This document shows, piece by piece, positions 6,852 through 15,282 of a DNA stretch of 46,034 nt (positions within the stretch are counted from its first letter, which is position 1; each line of letters opens with the position of its first letter). Position numbers and translations under genes: made by a program. The DNA comes from Anaerocolumna sp. (GTDB taxonomy: Bacteria; Bacillota; Clostridia; Lachnospirales; Lachnospiraceae): assembly GCA_029256725.1 (NCBI GenBank), contig JAQSXJ010000024.1, positions 1 through 46,034 on the forward strand. Direction: 5' to 3'. The notes under the pieces are model-generated. The model saw only the letters and a list, made by a program, of their open reading frames with translations. It made no database searches and was not told the DNA's origin.

Positions 6852-8993
6852 TTGGAATTTAGAGAGCTTAAAATAACGGATTTCGGAAAATTCCATCAGA
6901 AGAATATATCCTTAAAGGAAGGCGTTAATCTGATTTACGGAGAAAATGAAGCAGGTAAGTCTACCCTTCACGGATTCCTAAGAGGAATGCTTTTCGGTAT
7001 AGACAAACCCAGAGGAAGAGCCTCCAAAGAAGATATCTATACCAGATTCCAGCCTTGGGAGAATCCGTCTCTTTACAGAGGAAGTCTGGATTTTTCTGTA
7101 GAGGGGAAGAATTATCGTATCATCCGGAATTTTGATAAAAATAATAAAAGCACCACTTTTCTGGATTTGGAAACCGGAAGAGAATTAGAAACCTTGAATA
7201 TACAGGAACTACTTGGAGGCCTTACGGAATCCGGCTATGTGAATACCATTAGCATGGAACAGCAAAAGATCAGAACCGGAGCAGAACTGGCGGGAGAGGT
7301 CAGAAATTATATCACGAACCTTTCACTAACTAAGAATAACGAAGTGGATGTCAACAAAGCGCTGGTATTCTTACAGAACAAAAAGAGGGAACTGGAGGGG
7401 AAGAGACCCCTGCAGGAGCTAAAGGACGTAAAAATACTGATTGAAAAGGCAATAGCACTGGAACAAAAGGCGGATAGCCTGACGAACCAGTTGAATACAA
7501 TAACAGGGGCCCTGGCACAAGCAGAAGCAAGATGCCTAAGCCTTGAAAATAAGGAATTGGCTGGTGAGAGAGCCTCGAATTATGAAAGCCTCCTGCTTAA
7601 AGTACCTCTGATAAGAGATAAGATTGCGGACTATGAAAGCAATAAGATACAGATGAAAGAATTAGAGGAGGCACTGAAAGCCTTAGATTATGAACTTGCT
7701 ATAAGACTTCAGACTGGAAGCAATGAATTAAAAGAAGGACTGGATTCCTTAAAAGTTTACCAGAAGAAAAAGGAAAGTCTGGAGAATGAGAAAAGCAGCC
7801 TTTTAAATGAGACATCCAGCAGAAAAGAGGGCAAGGGTACAAAAGGAATGTTGGCGGCAGTGTTAGGAATGGCTGGTTTGTGTGGGTCTTTCTTAGGAGC
7901 AGTAAACTTAAGCAGACTGCCGGTATTAAATAATTTGTTATTCGCAGCTGGAGTATTACTATTTCTTTCAGGAGCAGTAATAGGTATTTTATATACGAAT
8001 GGTTTAAGAAAACAAAAGCATCACACAGGTAATCTCCTTGTACAAATAGAAAATGAATTAATAAAAAACAGGAAAAAAAGAGAAGAACTTCTGAATAGAT
8101 ATGGAATAAAGGAAGAAAATGATTTATCAGTTCTATATGAAAAGGCACTAAAGCGGGAAATAGAAGGAAACTTTAAGGAAGAACAGAAAAAGGATTACAT
8201 AAGACAGAGAAACCGCCTGGGAGAAAAGCAGGCGATCAGAAAAGAAGAGATAATCCAATTCTTCAATCAGTTTCCTTTTTTCGGGGAAGACGTTTTAAAA
8301 CAGGAGTATATCCCTAACAGCAAGGATTTGGATAGAGTCATTAATTATTTAGAGGAGAAACAACAAGAAGTACAAAGAACAAGAGAAGAGCTTTACGGTG
8401 AGAGGGACCGGCTAAAGCTTAACAGTGAGCAGATTAAATGGGAGCTTAATGCCTTTGCCGGTAAGGAGGAAGAACTGTTCCTTTACCAGGAGCGGGAAAA
8501 TAATTTAAAAGAGAAGGATGAAGAAATCCAAACAGAATTAAAAGCAGTAGTTGCTGCAATAAGTACGATTAAGATTCTGTCACAGCAAATCCATGATTCT
8601 TTTGGAAGTACATTAAATCGTAAGATATCTGAACTATTAGCAGGTTTTACTGAGGAGAAATACAACCGGATAGTAATTGATGAAAATCTGGAAATGAAAG
8701 CAGAAATAAGTGAGGAATACAGGTCCTGGGACAAATTAAGTGCCGGTACCATGGAGCAGTTTTTATTTGCTCTAAGGTTAAGTATCTCAGATGTCATGTA
8801 TCAACAGGGTCTTCCCCTTTTATTGGATGACTGTTTTGCCTATTATGACGATAAGAGAACACGTAATGCACTTGAATATCTAGCAGAGAGCGGCAGACAG
8901 ATACTTCTCTTCACTTGTCATAACAGGGAGCGAGAGATACTGGAAAGTATAGGGACACCGTTCCATTATATTGACTTGGGAAGTCACTGCTAA
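6852..8993 (+). CDS. SbcC/YhaN-like AAA ATPase with a membrane hairpin in the coiled coil
   Basis: A 713-residue Rad50/SbcC-type ATPase, partner of the preceding nuclease. Walker A is GENEAGKST (30-38), the ABC signature is in KLSAGTMEQ (about 627), and Walker B is LPLLLDDCF (about 653). The two ATPase halves are separated by long heptad-rich coils. Residues about 333-380 hold two adjacent hydrophobic segments (VLGMAGLCGSFLGAV and LLFAAGVLLFLSGAVIGIL), as in the YhaN family, instead of a zinc hook. This would tie the coil to the membrane. The start is TTG, chosen for AGGAG eight bases upstream and for the conserved opening MEFRELKITDFGKF. Confidence 0.88.
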   Translation: MEFRELKITDFGKFHQKNISLKEGVNLIYGENEAGKSTLHGFLRGMLFGIDKPRGRASKEDIYTRFQPWENPSLYRGSLDFSVEGKNYRIIRNFDKNNKSTTFLDLETGRELETLNIQELLGGLTESGYVNTISMEQQKIRTGAELAGEVRNYITNLSLTKNNEVDVNKALVFLQNKKRELEGKRPLQELKDVKILIEKAIALEQKADSLTNQLNTITGALAQAEARCLSLENKELAGERASNYESLLLKVPLIRDKIADYESNKIQMKELEEALKALDYELAIRLQTGSNELKEGLDSLKVYQKKKESLENEKSSLLNETSSRKEGKGTKGMLAAVLGMAGLCGSFLGAVNLSRLPVLNNLLFAAGVLLFLSGAVIGILYTNGLRKQKHHTGNLLVQIENELIKNRKKREELLNRYGIKEENDLSVLYEKALKREIEGNFKEEQKKDYIRQRNRLGEKQAIRKEEIIQFFNQFPFFGEDVLKQEYIPNSKDLDRVINYLEEKQQEVQRTREELYGERDRLKLNSEQIKWELNAFAGKEEELFLYQERENNLKEKDEEIQTELKAVVAAISTIKILSQQIHDSFGSTLNRKISELLAGFTEEKYNRIVIDENLEMKAEISEEYRSWDKLSAGTMEQFLFALRLSISDVMYQQGLPLLLDDCFAYYDDKRTRNALEYLAESGRQILLFTCHNREREILESIGTPFHYIDLGSHC

Positions 8994-9024
8994 GTAGTAA
9001 TCATTGAGACAATCCGTTTATGTA

Positions 9025-9164
9025 GTGTGATAAAAGATACTTCACACCCGGACTAATTGCGCTGCATCATCAACAATCGGTGCAGCGGGCATTGCTGAAC
9101 TAGAACTAGTGTGAATCATAGGTTCTTTACACGCAAATTTTGTACCTGCTGTCCATATGCAGGT
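9025..9164 (+). promoter_or_regulatory. Leader with four hairpins before the penicillin-binding protein gene
   Basis: Four short stems are packed in 140 bases: GTGTGA/TCACAC (9025-9047), CGCTGCA/TGCAGCG (9060-9087), GTGTGAA/TTTACAC (9109-9132, one G-U), and ACCTGC/GCAGGT (9144-9164). None is followed by a T run, so this is not a plain terminator. I cannot match it to a known riboswitch or T-box (no GGGTGG-type T-box core). It may be a regulatory leader of the gene at 9189. Confidence 0.4.
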
Positions 9165-9188
9165 CCCTGGAAAGGCATGGTTATTGAT

Positions 9189-11492
9189 ATGGCAACAAGT
9201 AAAAAGCAGAAGAAAAAAAAGAATAAACGATTAAGACAGAAGATCAGGCTGACATTGCTTTCTATATTTTTAGTGTTTTCCCTTCTTTTCCTTGCAGGCT
9301 GCCTGTATTTTGACTACCGCTACGGAGATGATTTTGTGGAATATCAAAAGCAGGCCAACGAACTGGTAAGCAATTCAACTCCTGATACCTTCAGACAGAT
9401 GGAGACCAGCCTTGTCTATGACAGCAACAACAAGCTTCTATCTGTATTAAAGGGGGAAAAGGATGTTTATTACCTGGAGTATAACGAAATACCCCAGATT
9501 GTAGTCCAGGCTATGATTTCCATTGAGGATAAGAAATTCTTAGAGCATGGAGGCGTTGATTTAAATGCCAATATCCGTGCAGCGCTGGCGCTGATCAAAC
9601 ATAAGGGCAAGATTACCCAGGGAGCCAGTACCATCACTCAGCAGTTAGCCAGAGGTATCTTCTTAAGTAATGAAGTAAGTTATGAGAGAAAGCTAAAAGA
9701 GATATTTATTGCGGTTGATCTTGAGAAGAAATACAGTAAGAAGCAGATTATGGAGTTTTATTTGAATAATATTTATTTTGCTAACGGTTATTATGGCATT
9801 CAAGCCGCCAGTAAAGGGTATTTTAATAAGAATGTAGATAAGCTGAGTTTATCTCAGATCGCTTACCTTTGTGCTATACCTAATAACCCAACTATCTATG
9901 ATCCTCTGGATTATCCGGAAAATACCACAAAGAGGAGAGATAGAATCCTTCTGCAGATGTATAAGGATAATCAGATCAGCAAGGCAGAATATGATGAAGC
10001 AGTAGCAGAAAAAATGAAGATTAAAACCAAGAAGGTGGATAAGAACAACTATGTTGAAACTTATGTCTTCTATACTGCCACACGAGCATTAATGGAAGCA
10101 GAAGGTTTTGAATTCCGTACGGAATTCGATAGTGATGCGGACAAAGAAGAATACAATAAGGAATATAACGAGACATATACCAAATATCAGAAATCCCTTT
10201 ATTATGGGGGCTACCGTATTTACACTTCCATTGATATGGAAAAGCAGGAGGCACTTCAGCAAGCGGTAGATAATACCCTGGTAGACTTTACAGAGAAGAA
10301 CAAAGACGGTACTTATGAGTTCCAGGGCGCTGCGGTATCTATTGATAATGAAACGGGTAAGGTAGTTGCCATTGTAGGCGGCAGATATCAGGAGTCTCAG
10401 GGATATACCCTTAACAGGGCTTATCAGAGTTTCCGTCAGCCGGGTAGTTCCATCAAGCCTCTTATTGTATACACCCCTTCCTTTGAGAATGGTTATTATC
10501 CTGACAATGTAGTGGATGACCATAAATTTAAAGGTGGACCTTCCAATGCGGACGGTAAGTACCTTGGAAAGATACCTGTTCGAACTGCAGTAGAAAAATC
10601 TAAGAATACCATCGCCTGGCAGCTTTTTGAAGAGCTTACACCAAAGGTTGGATTATCTTATCTTCTTAATATGAACTTTGCTAAGATTGATAAGAATGAC
10701 TATTACCCAGCGGCCTCTCTCGGAGGTTTTACTCACGGAGTCAGCCCTCTTGAAATTACCTCTGCTTATGCAGCTTTGGAAAATGACGGTGTATATAGAG
10801 CACCTACCTGTATTCTTACCATTAAGGATTCGGAAGGCAATGTAATAGTAGAGAATAAAACCGCTAAAAAGCAGATATACACTGAGAATGCTGCAAGAAT
10901 GATGACAGATGTAATGACAGGAGTTATTAAGAATGGAACCGGTAGAGGTCTTGGTCTTGATAATATGATAAGTGCCGGTAAGACTGGTACCACAAATGAT
11001 AAGAAGGACGGCTGGTTTGTAGGATATACACCCTATTATACCACCGGAGTCTGGGTAGGTTATGATATCCCCAAATCCACCAGCGGTTTATCAGGAGCAA
11101 GCTATCCGGGAAATATCTGGAAGACATACATGAATGTCATCCATAAGGGACTGGATAATATATCCTTCCCTACCTATATCGATACCAGAACGGATGCAGA
11201 GAAAGCAGAAGATCAGGGTATAACCCCCACACCAACAGATACTCCAACGCCCACACCAACAGATACTCCAACCCCAACGCCAACAGATACCCCGACCCCA
11301 ACACCGGAAGATCCTGATGACTGGGAAGATGGCTGGGAAGAACCGGGAGTGACAGAGGAACCCACCAATCCGGGTACTACAGAAGGTGGTGAGGATGGAA
11401 GCGGCAGTGATGACGGCCAGAATAATGGTGGTGCAGAGGGAGATGATGGAAGCGGTACTTCGGATGGAGAAACAGGCTTTACATCACCATAA
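9189..11492 (+). CDS. Class A penicillin-binding protein (PBP1A family)
   Basis: A 767-residue bifunctional cell-wall synthase. A lysine-rich cytosolic start precedes one membrane anchor (about 18-42). The GT51 glycosyltransferase domain follows, with EDKKFLEHGGVD, GASTITQQLARG and KEIFIAVDLEKKYSK. The transpeptidase domain has SSIKP (serine near 420), SKN (about 471) and KTGTT (598-602). Its tail has three PTPTDTPT-type repeats, then an acidic Gly/Ser-rich stretch, probably a flexible extracellular extension. The start is uncertain: ATG 9189 gives a typical N-terminus, but GGAAAGG is 13 bases upstream. ATG 9177 and GTG 9111 are alternatives. It is preceded by a structured leader. Confidence 0.92.
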   Translation: MATSKKQKKKKNKRLRQKIRLTLLSIFLVFSLLFLAGCLYFDYRYGDDFVEYQKQANELVSNSTPDTFRQMETSLVYDSNNKLLSVLKGEKDVYYLEYNEIPQIVVQAMISIEDKKFLEHGGVDLNANIRAALALIKHKGKITQGASTITQQLARGIFLSNEVSYERKLKEIFIAVDLEKKYSKKQIMEFYLNNIYFANGYYGIQAASKGYFNKNVDKLSLSQIAYLCAIPNNPTIYDPLDYPENTTKRRDRILLQMYKDNQISKAEYDEAVAEKMKIKTKKVDKNNYVETYVFYTATRALMEAEGFEFRTEFDSDADKEEYNKEYNETYTKYQKSLYYGGYRIYTSIDMEKQEALQQAVDNTLVDFTEKNKDGTYEFQGAAVSIDNETGKVVAIVGGRYQESQGYTLNRAYQSFRQPGSSIKPLIVYTPSFENGYYPDNVVDDHKFKGGPSNADGKYLGKIPVRTAVEKSKNTIAWQLFEELTPKVGLSYLLNMNFAKIDKNDYYPAASLGGFTHGVSPLEITSAYAALENDGVYRAPTCILTIKDSEGNVIVENKTAKKQIYTENAARMMTDVMTGVIKNGTGRGLGLDNMISAGKTGTTNDKKDGWFVGYTPYYTTGVWVGYDIPKSTSGLSGASYPGNIWKTYMNVIHKGLDNISFPTYIDTRTDAEKAEDQGITPTPTDTPTPTPTDTPTPTPTDTPTPTPEDPDDWEDGWEEPGVTEEPTNPGTTEGGEDGSGSDDGQNNGGAEGDDGSGTSDGETGFTSP
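11224..11310 (+). repeat. 24-bp tandem repeats coding PTPTDTPT
   Basis: About three and a half copies of a 24-base unit within the PBP gene, differing at third codon positions. They encode the proline/threonine-rich linker in the tail of the protein. Copy number could vary by slippage. Confidence 0.8.
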
Positions 11493-11570
11493 AAATAAAG
11501 TAGGAAAATTTTTATATTTTTATAATAATGCTATTGACTCTATTGTAACAGCAGGGTTTATACTTATTTC

Positions 11571-11584
11571 ATTGGGGCCCCAAT
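11571..11584. repeat. 14-bp perfect palindrome
   Basis: ATTGGGGCCCCAAT is fully self-complementary. It lies 80 bases after the PBP stop and 160 bases before the MerR gene. It could be a binding site or part of a weak terminator; there is no loop for an ordinary RNA hairpin. Confidence 0.4.
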
Positions 11585-11747
11585 CAAAAATCTGAGTATT
11601 AATAATGCATATATTAATAGCTGCATCTATAATGTGAATCTTGCTTCCTGCCTAAGTATAAAAACACTTGTTGGTATGGTGATTATATGCTTGGACAGAC
11701 ATAAAGAACCAAATTCATCTTATTAGAATACCCAGAAAGGATGACGA

Positions 11748-12569
11748 ATGTTTAAAATCGGAGAATTCGCAAAATTAAACAGAGTGACCATAGCAGCCTT
11801 AAGACATTATGATGTTCTGAATCTGTTAAAACCGGTAAAGACCGATGAACTGACCGGTTACCGCTACTACTCGGCGGAACAGATGACTGTACTTAATCGT
11901 ATTTTGACGCTAAAGGGCATGGGATTTTCCCTGGAGGAGATTCTGCTCATTGTAAAGGAAAACAAGGGGAAAGAGGCCTTAAAGGAGCTTCTGGCTTTAA
12001 AGCAGTCGCAAATACAAAGCAATATTGACAGAGAACAAGAACGTCTTAATCTGTTAAAAGGTTATATGGTATACCTGGATCAGGAGGGTACTACAATGGA
12101 ATATGATGTAATCTTTAAGAAGACAGAAGAAATCAAGGTGGCAGGCTTAAGGGATATTATCCCGGATTATCCCGACCAAGGACATTTATGGGAGGAGCTG
12201 GTGAGTTATATAGAAAGCAATCAGTGCAAGATCATACCTCCCTGTCTGGTAATATATTATGATAACAAAGAACTTGAGAATGCAGTTGATGCAGAAGTTC
12301 TGGAAGGCATAGCGGGAGAGTTAAAAGGCAGTGACCGAGTTAATGTAAGAAACCTTGAGTCAGTTTCAGCAGCCTGTGTTGTTCACAAAGGCTCTTATAA
12401 GACCATAGGGCAGGCATATAAAGCAGTTTCCAGTTGGATTGAGGAAAACGGTTATTCTATAAACGGACCTCAACGTGAGCTTTATTTAAAGGGTGAATGG
12501 AATTCCGAAAGTGAAGATGAATATATAACGGAAATCCAAATACCGGTTGAAAAGAAAATCAATAATTAA
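11748..12569 (+). CDS. MerR-family regulator with GyrI-like effector domain
   Basis: A 273-residue transcription factor. Residues 1-70 form the winged helix typical of MerR (FKIGEFAKLNRVTIAALRHY, then LLKPVKTDELTGYRYYS). A dimerising helix covers about 80-110. The C-terminal 150 residues resemble the GyrI-like/AraC effector-binding fold, as in BmrR-type multidrug regulators. Such proteins bind hydrophobic cations or drugs and twist a long-spacer promoter. AGAAAGGATGACGA before the ATG is a fair ribosome binding site. No transporter is next to it, so the target is unclear. Confidence 0.88.
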   Translation: MFKIGEFAKLNRVTIAALRHYDVLNLLKPVKTDELTGYRYYSAEQMTVLNRILTLKGMGFSLEEILLIVKENKGKEALKELLALKQSQIQSNIDREQERLNLLKGYMVYLDQEGTTMEYDVIFKKTEEIKVAGLRDIIPDYPDQGHLWEELVSYIESNQCKIIPPCLVIYYDNKELENAVDAEVLEGIAGELKGSDRVNVRNLESVSAACVVHKGSYKTIGQAYKAVSSWIEENGYSINGPQRELYLKGEWNSESEDEYITEIQIPVEKKINN

Positions 12570-12575
12570 TAATGA

Positions 12576-12615
12576 GACCCCCTTTGCCGGGATAAAAACC
12601 CAGGCAAAGGGGGTC
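12576..12615. terminator. Strong hairpin after the MerR gene
   Basis: GACCCCCTTTGCC (12576-12588) and GGCAAAGGGGGTC (12603-12615) form a perfect 13-bp stem with GGG/CCC continuing inside the loop. There is no good T run on the plus side, so it may be a weak terminator or an mRNA 3'-end stabiliser. Confidence 0.65.
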
Positions 12616-12806
12616 ATTGCGTCTTAAGTTGACTATGTAAGATCCCTTATAAATTATAAAATAATACAAAGCAGGTATAAGTAACTGCATGTACGAAATT
12701 TTTTCTTTCAGTTATTATTCCAGTATCATCTGTTTATGCAGAGGAGGTATTTAAGTTTTTTCTTAGAACAGTTGTTAGATGGGGTATAGCAGAGAAAGAG
12801 GTACGG

Positions 12807-13679
12807 ATGAATAATGAATTGGAAGGTTTTTTAAAGGAAGTTTTTCCAGATACAGTTTGTGAGATAAAGTCTGACTTTCAGGAAGACGGATTAACAAATC
12901 AGAATTATATAATCACGATAGACAATAACAGGTATGCCGTTCGGTTGGGACGTAAAAATGCTTATGAACTGGGGATAAACAGAGAGGGAGAATATGCTGC
13001 CCTAAAATCAGCTGTTGAGGCTGGGATAGGTGCAGAAGTGGTCTATTTTGCCGTAAAAACCGGTAACATGGTAACAAAGTATATTGATGGAGTTAAATGG
13101 AAAGAAGAGGATACGAAAGAGGCAGAAAATATGGAGCGTATTGTTTCTGTTATGAGAAGAATCCATGAGTTGCCTGAGATACCTTATCATTTCTCGCCGT
13201 ATAGGGATATCAATAACAGAATTAAATATGCACGAAAAAATAATCTTTACCTGCCTGCAGACATTGAGATCTTAGTTGCAGGGATGAAGGAAATACAAAG
13301 GGAAAGAAACAAACATGAAGCTCTTTATACCGGGCTGTGCCATAATGATCCGTTTCCCAATAACTATCTGGATGATGGCACCTTAAAGCTGATTGACTGG
13401 GAATACAGCGGTATGGGAGATATATTTTTTGATCTGGCCATAATCTGCATGCCTTATAGAAAAGAGCAAAAGGAAGAGTTCCTGGTGAAATACTTTGGAG
13501 ACTGCAACGAGGAAAAACTCTCAGGTCTTAAGCAGATGGAGTATGTAGTAACCTTATGGAATGCCATGTGGGCAGTTATGCAAATAAGACTGTCACAAGG
13601 TGAAGGCTCTGTGAACTACAAAGATATAAGTGATTATCTGTTCTCTGAAGCAAGAAGTATAATGAACATTATCTTATAA
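12807..13679 (+). CDS. LicA-like choline/aminoglycoside-type kinase
   Basis: A 290-residue protein of the APH/choline-kinase fold, which phosphorylates small alcohols with ATP. The catalytic loop is CHNDPFPNNYL (Asp and the second Asn as base and metal ligand) and the DFG-equivalent is LIDWEYSGMGD. The N-terminal lobe has LTNQNYIITIDNNRYAVRLG, a nucleotide-clasping strand pattern seen in LicA and related choline kinases. It stands alone, without licB/licC genes, so the substrate (choline, ethanolamine, a sugar or a drug) is not fixed. AGAGAAAGAGGTACGG precedes the start codon. The convergent gene beyond it is prs. Confidence 0.8.
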   Translation: MNNELEGFLKEVFPDTVCEIKSDFQEDGLTNQNYIITIDNNRYAVRLGRKNAYELGINREGEYAALKSAVEAGIGAEVVYFAVKTGNMVTKYIDGVKWKEEDTKEAENMERIVSVMRRIHELPEIPYHFSPYRDINNRIKYARKNNLYLPADIEILVAGMKEIQRERNKHEALYTGLCHNDPFPNNYLDDGTLKLIDWEYSGMGDIFFDLAIICMPYRKEQKEEFLVKYFGDCNEEKLSGLKQMEYVVTLWNAMWAVMQIRLSQGEGSVNYKDISDYLFSEARSIMNIIL

Positions 13680-13832
13680 ACCGGAAGGTTATAATAAGAG
13701 CAATATAAACCATTATTATTTAATGTGATTTTTTACTGTTTCAGCATCTTGGAACTCCCACTCAGAACAAAGATAAATAAGTCTGTCCGAGATTATTTAT
13801 ACAATATAATGGTGTTAATTAAGCTTATTAAC

Positions 13833-13873
13833 CCAAAAGGAGGATGAAATATAATACTTCATCCCCCTTTTGG
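13833..13873. terminator. Bidirectional terminator between convergent genes
   Basis: CCAAAAGGAGGATGAA (13833-13848) pairs with TTCATCCCCCTTTTGG (13858-13873) with a single A-C mismatch. It lies between the kinase gene and the PRPP synthetase gene, which face each other, so it can serve both. Confidence 0.8.
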
Positions 13874-13938
13874 TAATATTATCGTTTGATTTATATCTAA
13901 CCGGAGCAATATAAATCTTTAGATATTTTTGTAGGAAT

Positions 13939-15108
13939 TTATTTTTTTACTTTAGCCAGAATATTCTGAATGCGCTCTGTGGGATTTAACAGTTTGCTGA
14001 TAGAAGAATCATGGTTTAAGGTATCTATTAATAGAGCGATATATTTGCTCATGTCTACATTGATATAATATGGTCTGGACAGCAGCTCTTCTGTCTGATA
14101 TACCAGGTTAGTGGTAAGTACACGATAGATTAAGCCCTGCTCATATGCCTCATCGAATTTGGAAAGTCCGTTTGTGAATAAACCGAAAGTGGAAGCTACG
14201 AAGATTCTGCCGGCTTTGCGTCTCTTTAATTCCTTGGCAACATCAATCATACTTTCTCCGGAGGAAATCATATCATCAATGATAAGCATATCTTTGCCTT
14301 CGATATCAGAGCCTAAGAACTCATGGGCAACAATTGGATTACGTCCGTTAACAACAGTGGTGTAATCTCTGCGCTTATAGAACATACCAAGGTCTACTCC
14401 TAATACATTTGCGAAGTAAATGGCACGGTTCATACCGCCTTCATCGGGGCTGATTACCATCATATTATCGGAGTTAATGTTAAGATCCGGTACATGGTTT
14501 ACAAGTGCTTTGATAAACTGATAAGTAGGCTGTACGGTTTCGAAGCTCTTTAAAGGGATAGCATTCTGTACACGGGGATCATGAGCATCAAAGGTAATAA
14601 TACTCTCTACTCCCATATTGGTCAGTTCCTGTAAAGCGAGAGCGCAGTCCAGTGATTCTCTGGAGCTTCTTCTATGTTGTCTGCTTTCATAGAGAAAAGG
14701 CATGATAACAGTAATTCTTCTTGCCTTGCCTCCTACCGCTGCAATAATTCTTTTTAGATCCTGATAGTGGTCATCGGGTGACATATGGTTGGTATGTCCG
14801 CATACCGAATAAGTTAAACTGTAGTTGCAAACGTCCAGAAGCAGGTAAAGGTCGGAACCACGAACGGATTCTTTGATTACACCTTTTGCTTCACCGGTAC
14901 CAAATCTGGGGCAGTGAGCATCGATTAAGTAGGAATCACGCTGATAACCTGCAAAGGCAATAGTGGATGTGTGCTCGCTTTCCCTTGCTCTGCGCCAGTC
15001 TACAATGTAGTCGTTAACTTTCTGTCCAAGGGATTTACTGCTTTCCAGAGCAATCATGCCCAATGTACCGACGGGAATCGTTTCTAGTATTTTTTCTTGC
15101 TGCGGCAT
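13939..15108 (-). CDS. prs: Ribose-phosphate pyrophosphokinase, long clostridial form
   Basis: PRPP synthetase, which makes phosphoribosyl pyrophosphate from ribose 5-phosphate and ATP for nucleotide, His and Trp synthesis. At 389 residues it is about 70 longer than the usual 310-320. The PRPP-binding loop is DMLIIDDMISSGESM (273-287) and the catalytic flexible loop is PFLYESRQHRR (137-147); both are altered from the classical DDMIDTGGT and PYARQDRK forms. SPDEGGMNRA matches the conserved SPD-GG-RA motif. GGAGGTC precedes the ATG. A good promoter lies at 15252-15280, so it can be expressed apart from dnaI upstream. In B. subtilis prs is also in this chromosomal neighbourhood, near spoVG. Confidence 0.88.
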   Translation of the reverse strand: MPQQEKILETIPVGTLGMIALESSKSLGQKVNDYIVDWRRARESEHTSTIAFAGYQRDSYLIDAHCPRFGTGEAKGVIKESVRGSDLYLLLDVCNYSLTYSVCGHTNHMSPDDHYQDLKRIIAAVGGKARRITVIMPFLYESRQHRRSSRESLDCALALQELTNMGVESIITFDAHDPRVQNAIPLKSFETVQPTYQFIKALVNHVPDLNINSDNMMVISPDEGGMNRAIYFANVLGVDLGMFYKRRDYTTVVNGRNPIVAHEFLGSDIEGKDMLIIDDMISSGESMIDVAKELKRRKAGRIFVASTFGLFTNGLSKFDEAYEQGLIYRVLTTNLVYQTEELLSRPYYINVDMSKYIALLIDTLNHDSSISKLLNPTERIQNILAKVKK

Positions 15109-15251
15109 TTCGTTTGACCTCCAATTGGTTTTAGGGAGTTAAAGTATCTTAAACCCCGTTGTTTAGGATAAATTGATTATGTGAATTATTCAGTGCATTT
15201 TATTCTTAAAAATTCGTTTCGACTGAACCGTCACGAAAAATGTCCATTAAC

Positions 15252-15280
15252 GTTATACCATTATCGGTAAAGTTAGTCAA
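15252..15280 (-). promoter_or_regulatory. Sigma-A promoter of prs
   Basis: On the minus strand TTGACT, a 17-base spacer and TATAAC. It lies between the dnaI stop and the prs start and would give a leader of about 135 bases. Confidence 0.65.
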
Positions 15281-15282
15281 GG

